From assembly GCA_030247675.1 (NCBI GenBank), contig JAOTRX010000010.1, forward strand, positions 153,053-217,052: a stretch of 64,000 nucleotides of DNA, given 5' to 3'. A program made the position numbers and the translations under genes. Source of the stretch: Desulforhopalus sp. Its GTDB lineage: Bacteria > Desulfobacterota > Desulfobulbia > Desulfobulbales > Desulfocapsaceae. How positions within the stretch are numbered: position 1 is the stretch's first letter; each line of letters starts with the position of its first letter. Of the stretch, positions 60,070 through 64,000 are shown one piece after another. The notes beneath the pieces were generated by a model. That model did not search any database. It was not told the origin of the DNA and was given only the letters and a program-made list of their open reading frames with translations.

Positions 60070-60306
60070 AAAATAAGGAAAGTATACTTATCGCATCGGC
60101 GCGAATCTGTAAATTAAAGATATGCACTTACCGCCTATATTTTTCAAGGGTCAAAACCGCCTAAATTAAAAAATAAACCTTAGAATCTCGCAGAAAAACA
60201 CTTTTTCTCCTGAAAAGAGCTGTGCTATAGTCTCCTTTATCGTAGAGGATAAAAGATTCATCTGTCGTCTAAATTGCGTTAACTTGAGGTAAAAACAAAA
60301 CCGCCG
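60070..60306 (+). promoter_or_regulatory. AT-rich leader and probable promoter region of cdaA-cdaR-glmM
   Basis: An AT-rich stretch with no gene. A TATAGT (60226-60231) could be a -10 box, but no good -35 is present at 16-18 bases. The cdaA ATG lacks a strong ribosome-binding site (GAGGTAAAAAC upstream). Confidence 0.3.
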
Positions 60307-61098
60307 ATGATAGATTTTTTAAACTATCTCCGCTGGCAGGATTTACTTGATATCCTGGTGGTGGCCTTTGTTATCCACCAACTCATTTCCATCATCAGTG
60401 GCACGCGTTCCGTGCAGATGGTGGTAGGCCTCGGCATCCTGACAATTGTCTATTTTTTTGCAAGCGTCCTGGATCTGGCAGCCTTGAAGTGGGTCATGCA
60501 GACCTTTCTCAGTTCTATTCTGATGATTGTAATTATTGTTTTTCAGCAGGATATTCGCCGGGCCCTCACCCGGGTAGGCAAATCACCTTTTCTGAAACAA
60601 ACCGACGTTGCCGAAAAGGATCTTGAAGAAATCATCCGCACCTTGTTTTATCTCGCTAAAAGACGTATCGGGGCCCTGGTGGTCATTGAGAGAGATACCA
60701 ATCTCGGTGATTTTATCGAGTCCGGGTTCAAGCTTGACGCACGCCTTTCAAAAGAGCTGTTAATCTCAATATTCATGCCGGTTTCTCCACTCCATGACGG
60801 TGCGGTAATTGTCAGCAAAGGCAGGATTCAACATGCCGGATGTATTTTGCCACTTACCCAAAACCCATACATCAACAAGCGTTATGGCACCCGGCACAGG
60901 GCCGCCATCGGATTGACCGAGGAAACCGATGCAGTTGTCATGGTTGTGTCGGAGGAAACCCAGGAGATATCGATAGTTCGTCACGGGGCTTTAACGACAG
61001 TCGAAGACGAAATAAGCCTTACCAACAGTTTGCGGGCCATATTCATTGTTAACAATGGTCCATCACAGTCTTGGAAAACATTGTTGAGCAAACGATGA
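60307..61098 (+). CDS. cdaA: Diadenylate cyclase CdaA (DisA_N family)
   Basis: Makes the second messenger c-di-AMP from two ATP. The 263-residue protein has three N-terminal membrane helices (about 10-80) and a cytoplasmic cyclase domain with the DGA motif (Asp164) and the RHR motif (196-198), both needed for catalysis. Its ATG-to-TGA end overlaps the next gene (ATGA), and glmM follows. This cdaA-cdaR-glmM order is classical in Firmicutes and also occurs in Desulfobacterota. Confidence 0.96.
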   Translation: MIDFLNYLRWQDLLDILVVAFVIHQLISIISGTRSVQMVVGLGILTIVYFFASVLDLAALKWVMQTFLSSILMIVIIVFQQDIRRALTRVGKSPFLKQTDVAEKDLEEIIRTLFYLAKRRIGALVVIERDTNLGDFIESGFKLDARLSKELLISIFMPVSPLHDGAVIVSKGRIQHAGCILPLTQNPYINKRYGTRHRAAIGLTEETDAVVMVVSEETQEISIVRHGALTTVEDEISLTNSLRAIFIVNNGPSQSWKTLLSKR

Positions 61099-62231
61099 AA
61101 GAGATACTTGCCAAGCTCTTCGAGCCCAAAAAATTGACCCGTCTCATGTCGAAGGACTGGCTCTTAAAGTTTATCTCTTTGGTATTGGCTATTGTTCTTT
61201 GGTATTTCGTAGGTGGCGAGGACAGAATAAATAAAAATGTCATGGTGCCGATTGAGATTATCAACCTCCCGCGTGACCTGGTCATTTCAAATCAATATAA
61301 AAAAGAAATTGAGGTGACGGTTAGCGGCCCACGCTCTCTCATCATGGAGATGGCTAGCCGGGCGATAACCCGCCAGGTCGATCTTTCTGCGGCAACGCCG
61401 GGTACGATGGTTATCGAAAATGATAATAAACACATACCTGTTATCCGTGGAGTCACGGTGCAGCGGGTCCAGCCGTCTTCAATGATCTTATCACTCGACA
61501 AACTTGTTCAGAAACAGTTTCCAGTCGAGGCACGAACTGTAGGCCGGGTCGCCAACGGCTATCAAATAAAGTCCCTGAAAACTGACCCAGAGCTTATTAC
61601 CATTGCCGGCCCGCATACAATTCTCTCGCAAGTTGACCGGTTTTTCACAAAGGCCATCAACCTTGACGGTGTCAAGCAATCAATGCAACTGCAGGTACCG
61701 CTTGATCTCGACCCGGCAATTGTTGAATTGATCGGCGAAACCTCGGTCACAACTGATCTGGTGATAGGTTTGGAGACGGTAACGATAACCTTCGAGGGTT
61801 TGAGGGTAAATACCTTGCCGGAGTTGCAAAATATCGAAATTCAGCCTTCCCAGGTTAAAGTTGTTGCGCATGTCCCGAAGGTGATTCTCGACAGGAAAAT
61901 CGATCTCAAGACCTTGCTTTCGGCGGTTGCCGTAAAGCGAGATGGCGATGCGGCCATGAAGGTACGTATAGTGCCAAGAGCTGACTTGGATGTTCCCGTT
62001 GAAATCGTTACGGTTGATCCGGATGTGGTACGTATGATCGGTGGCAACGGAGCTGTGACTGGTCAGAATTTGCCTGAGCCGGTGAAGACGACGGTTGGGG
62101 AAGGGAAGAAGGCCGCTGATTCTCAGTGGTCGCAAGTAAAGATTATCGAAACGAAGAATGAGGAAAAGGCTCCGGTGAACAAGACCTCGCCGATAAAAAT
62201 TAAAAAGACTGCTACCAAGGTTAAGTATTAA
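61095..62231 (+). CDS. cdaR: YbbR-domain regulator of CdaA (CdaR)
   Basis: A 378-residue membrane-anchored protein. One helix (about 20-40, WLLKFISLVLAIVLWYFVGG) is followed by several YbbR repeats in the periplasm (motifs such as VPIEIINLPRDLVIS and VTVSGP) and a Lys-rich C-terminus. CdaR binds and modulates CdaA. ATG 61095 overlaps the cdaA stop by four bases and is preferred over the longer frame inside cdaA. glmM starts five bases after its stop. Confidence 0.92.
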   Translation: MKEILAKLFEPKKLTRLMSKDWLLKFISLVLAIVLWYFVGGEDRINKNVMVPIEIINLPRDLVISNQYKKEIEVTVSGPRSLIMEMASRAITRQVDLSAATPGTMVIENDNKHIPVIRGVTVQRVQPSSMILSLDKLVQKQFPVEARTVGRVANGYQIKSLKTDPELITIAGPHTILSQVDRFFTKAINLDGVKQSMQLQVPLDLDPAIVELIGETSVTTDLVIGLETVTITFEGLRVNTLPELQNIEIQPSQVKVVAHVPKVILDRKIDLKTLLSAVAVKRDGDAAMKVRIVPRADLDVPVEIVTVDPDVVRMIGGNGAVTGQNLPEPVKTTVGEGKKAADSQWSQVKIIETKNEEKAPVNKTSPIKIKKTATKVKY

Positions 62232-62235
62232 CTCA

Positions 62236-63588
62236 ATGAGAAAACTATTTGGAACCGATGGGATACGGGGGGTAGCCAATGTCTACCCCATGACTATAGA
62301 AATCGCCATGCAGGTAGGGCGAGCCATTGCTTTTTTAGTCAAAGACAAGGTAAAGGGGCACCGGATTGTCATTGGCAAGGACACCAGGCAGTCATGCTAT
62401 ATGCTTGAAAACGCCCTCGCTGCCGGCATCTGCTCGATGGGTGTTGATGTCCTGCTGGTTGGCCCTCTCCCGACCCCTGGCATTGCTTTTATTACCACTT
62501 CAATGCGCGCTGATGCCGGGGTGGTGATCTCCGCTTCGCACAATCCCTTTCAGGATAATGGCATCAAGATTTTCTCAAGCGACGGCTTCAAGCTGCCCGA
62601 TGAAGTGGAACTTGATATCGAAGATCTGATTTTCTCTCAAAAGATGGCAGCCCTAAGGCCTGTCGCCGACGAGGTGGGCAAGGCAACCAGGATCGAGGAT
62701 GCCAAAGGGCGGTATATTGTTTTTCTTAAAAACACCTTTCCTAAACAGTACACCCTCGATGGTTTTCATATCGTCCTCGACTGTGCCCATGGCGCAACCT
62801 ATGGGGTAGCCCCGCATGTCTTTCAAGAGCTTGGCGCCAAGGTCACAAAACTCGGCGTTGAGCCGGACGGCCGAAACATTAACAAGGATTGTGGCGCCCT
62901 GCATCCCGAGATCATGGCACGAAAAGTCCAGGAGCTTGGTGCTCATATTGGTCTCGCCCTGGACGGCGACGGTGACCGGCTCATTGTCTGTGATGAACAC
63001 GGCAAGATCGTCGATGGCGACCATATTATGGCGATTTGCGCGGAAGAATTGCTGCACCAAAGGCGCCTGAAAAAGAAGACCCTGGTCGCTACCATCATGT
63101 CCAATATGGGCTTGGAGCTGGCGATGGAGCGCATGGGCGGGACCCTAGTGCGCACCGGAGTTGGGGACCGCTATGTCGTAGAGTGCATGCGGCGCAAGGG
63201 GTTCTCGTTTGGCGGTGAACAATCCGGCCATCTGGTTTTTCTCGATCACATCACCACTGGCGACGGGATACTTGCCGGACTGCAGCTGCTGGCGATCATG
63301 AAAAAGCGAAGAAAGCCATTGTCGGAATTGGCCACGGTCATGGAGAGTTTTCCGCAGATTTTAAAGAATGTCCGGATGTCCAGTAAGATCGCGCCTGCCT
63401 CTATCCCGGGTTTTCCCGAGACGGTGCAGAAACTGGAGCAAAAACTCGGCAAGGGCGGGCGGATCCTCGTTCGTCCATCCGGTACAGAGCCGGTTATCCG
63501 GGTGATGGTTGAAGGCCAAAAGCTGGATGAAATTACTGCTATGGCCGATGAGCTTTGTGAGGTGATCCGTAAGGGGGATCGGGGGTAG
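62236..63588 (+). CDS. glmM: Phosphoglucosamine mutase
   Basis: Converts glucosamine-6-phosphate to glucosamine-1-phosphate for UDP-GlcNAc. The 450-residue protein begins RKLFGTDGIRG, has the phosphoserine Ser101 in SASHNP, the metal loop DGDGDR, the sugar-binding GGEQSGHLVF, and the phosphate-binding RPSGTEPVIRVM. It works directly after GlmS, encoded near the other end of the window. It is the last gene of the cdaA operon, linking c-di-AMP signalling with cell-wall precursors. Confidence 0.98.
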   Translation: MRKLFGTDGIRGVANVYPMTIEIAMQVGRAIAFLVKDKVKGHRIVIGKDTRQSCYMLENALAAGICSMGVDVLLVGPLPTPGIAFITTSMRADAGVVISASHNPFQDNGIKIFSSDGFKLPDEVELDIEDLIFSQKMAALRPVADEVGKATRIEDAKGRYIVFLKNTFPKQYTLDGFHIVLDCAHGATYGVAPHVFQELGAKVTKLGVEPDGRNINKDCGALHPEIMARKVQELGAHIGLALDGDGDRLIVCDEHGKIVDGDHIMAICAEELLHQRRLKKKTLVATIMSNMGLELAMERMGGTLVRTGVGDRYVVECMRRKGFSFGGEQSGHLVFLDHITTGDGILAGLQLLAIMKKRRKPLSELATVMESFPQILKNVRMSSKIAPASIPGFPETVQKLEQKLGKGGRILVRPSGTEPVIRVMVEGQKLDEITAMADELCEVIRKGDRG

Positions 63589-63697
63589 AGAAACCCATAT
63601 GGATTGGATCTATTAGCGAGAATTTTCAGGTAACCTAGAATTTATCTTAATGTTCTTTAGGTAAATCGAAGAGTTACTGCCGATTACTGATTAGTGA

Positions 63698-63876
63698 TTA
63701 CTGAACAATTTTTTTTCTTTTAGGCCGTTTGAGTTTAACCTGGGGTGGTTCCCAAGCAAGTTCAAAAGCGGTACCAAAACTAGGTAGTTCTGAAAGATAA
63801 CTGGGAACAAGGTTGTCCAGTGATGGTGGATACTGGCCTGTTACGGTAAAGAACTTGATCACGGCATTTTGCACTA
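63698..63876 (-). pseudogene. 3' remnant of a gene cut by the IS630 element
   Basis: About 60 codons remain, with VTGQYPPSLDNLVPSYLSELP, a pattern resembling exported or pilin-like proteins of the 'tGxYPpsLdeLvp' kind, and a basic end (KRPKRKKIVQ). The frame has no credible start of its own: its 5' end runs into the IS630 terminus at CTAG (63873-63876). A 9-bp direct repeat (GATTACTGA, 63682 and 63696) lies over its stop. Its 5' part should be beyond the window, on the other side of the IS. Confidence 0.6.
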
Positions 63877-64000
63877 GTGTCACGTCAACCTTGAAATGTC
63901 GTAATATAATGTTATACTTTGTTCATACTCAACCAAGGAGGTTCGACTATGAACAAATACATTGTGACACTCACCCAAGAAGAACGTGAACTTCTGGGTG
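63876..64000 (+). mobile_element. IS630-family insertion sequence, left end
   Basis: The terminus begins near GTGTCACGTCAACC after the CTAG that brackets insertion sites in this IS group (TA duplication at 63874-63875). The transposase start follows 73 bases in. The element is cut by the window edge. Confidence 0.7.
63949..64000 (+). CDS. IS630-family transposase, N-terminal fragment
   Basis: ATG 63949 with AAGGAGG upstream. The visible residues, MNKYIVTLTQEERELLG, match the typical start of IS630 transposases, just before the helix-turn-helix region. The rest lies outside the window. Confidence 0.75.
   Translation, partial: MNKYIVTLTQEERELLG

Noticed and set aside
1..64000. CRISPR arrays, prophage, toxin-antitoxin or defence islands
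   Set aside because: No regularly spaced repeats, no phage structural or integrase genes, and no recognisable defence genes were seen; the ADP-ribosyltransferase-like orphan has no antitoxin-like neighbour.

Overview
The window looks like chromosomal DNA of a Gram-negative anaerobe of the Desulfobacterota, most likely near Desulfobulbales. This is inferred from gene content, not from a marker gene: lipid A synthesis through LpxI, a fused IcmF mutase next to thiolase/hydroxyacyl-CoA dehydrogenase genes, SelB, a cdaA-cdaR-glmM cluster, AmgK/MurU muropeptide recycling, and a small dual-CXXC protein. Most of it is densely coded housekeeping and central-metabolism DNA. I see no prophage, CRISPR array, plasmid module or integrase. 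The only mobile element is an IS630-type insertion sequence cut by the right edge.

Layout. 0-6 kb: lon (3' part), mltG, nadE, hflX, then convergent PilZ. 6-11 kb: pyrE with a tiny zinc-ribbon gene, glmS, an ADP-ribosyltransferase-like orphan, epd. 11-26.4 kb: a CoA-ester catabolism region with cobalamin adenosyltransferase, racemase-like CoA transferase, dienoyl-CoA isomerase, Nudix hydrolase, icmF, a TetR regulator, then thiolase, hydroxybutyryl-CoA dehydrogenase, M24 peptidase, crotonase, acyl-CoA dehydrogenase and nitroreductase. 26.4-33 kb: one envelope operon behind a strong promoter (namZ, lpxD, fabZ, lpxA, lpxI, murU, amgK). 33-42 kb: der, aminotransferase, DnaJ-domain protein, ftsY, mrp, metallo-beta-lactamase fold hydrolase, selB. 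42-48 kb: tilS, receiver and HPt proteins, mpl with a small partner gene, cupin, cyclic-nucleotide/PilZ protein. 48-52 kb: exported helical-repeat protein, tRNA-Gln(CUG), amrB, cysS. 52-60 kb: ampG, PilZ, sigma-54 activator, membrane protein, giant DUF748 protein. 60-63.6 kb: cdaA, cdaR, glmM. 63.7-64 kb: a gene remnant broken by IS630.

How genes work together. Cell-wall turnover is a theme: MltG and NamZ cut glycan, AmpG imports muropeptides, AmgK and MurU return MurNAc to UDP-MurNAc, Mpl reuses the peptide, and GlmS/GlmM feed UDP-GlcNAc. CobO would supply adenosylcobalamin to IcmF, which with thiolase, Hbd, crotonase and acyl-CoA dehydrogenase suggests (iso)butyrate or branched-chain acyl-CoA metabolism. 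Three PilZ proteins and CdaA point to c-di-GMP and c-di-AMP signalling.

Most interesting unexplained signals: a family of five ~55-bp structured repeats, four of them sitting exactly on gene 3' ends; mutually exclusive hairpins upstream of mrp; an hflX gene whose conserved N-terminus has no ATG/GTG/TTG start; a CRP/FNR-like operator in class II position; and the ADP-ribosyltransferase-like orphan.
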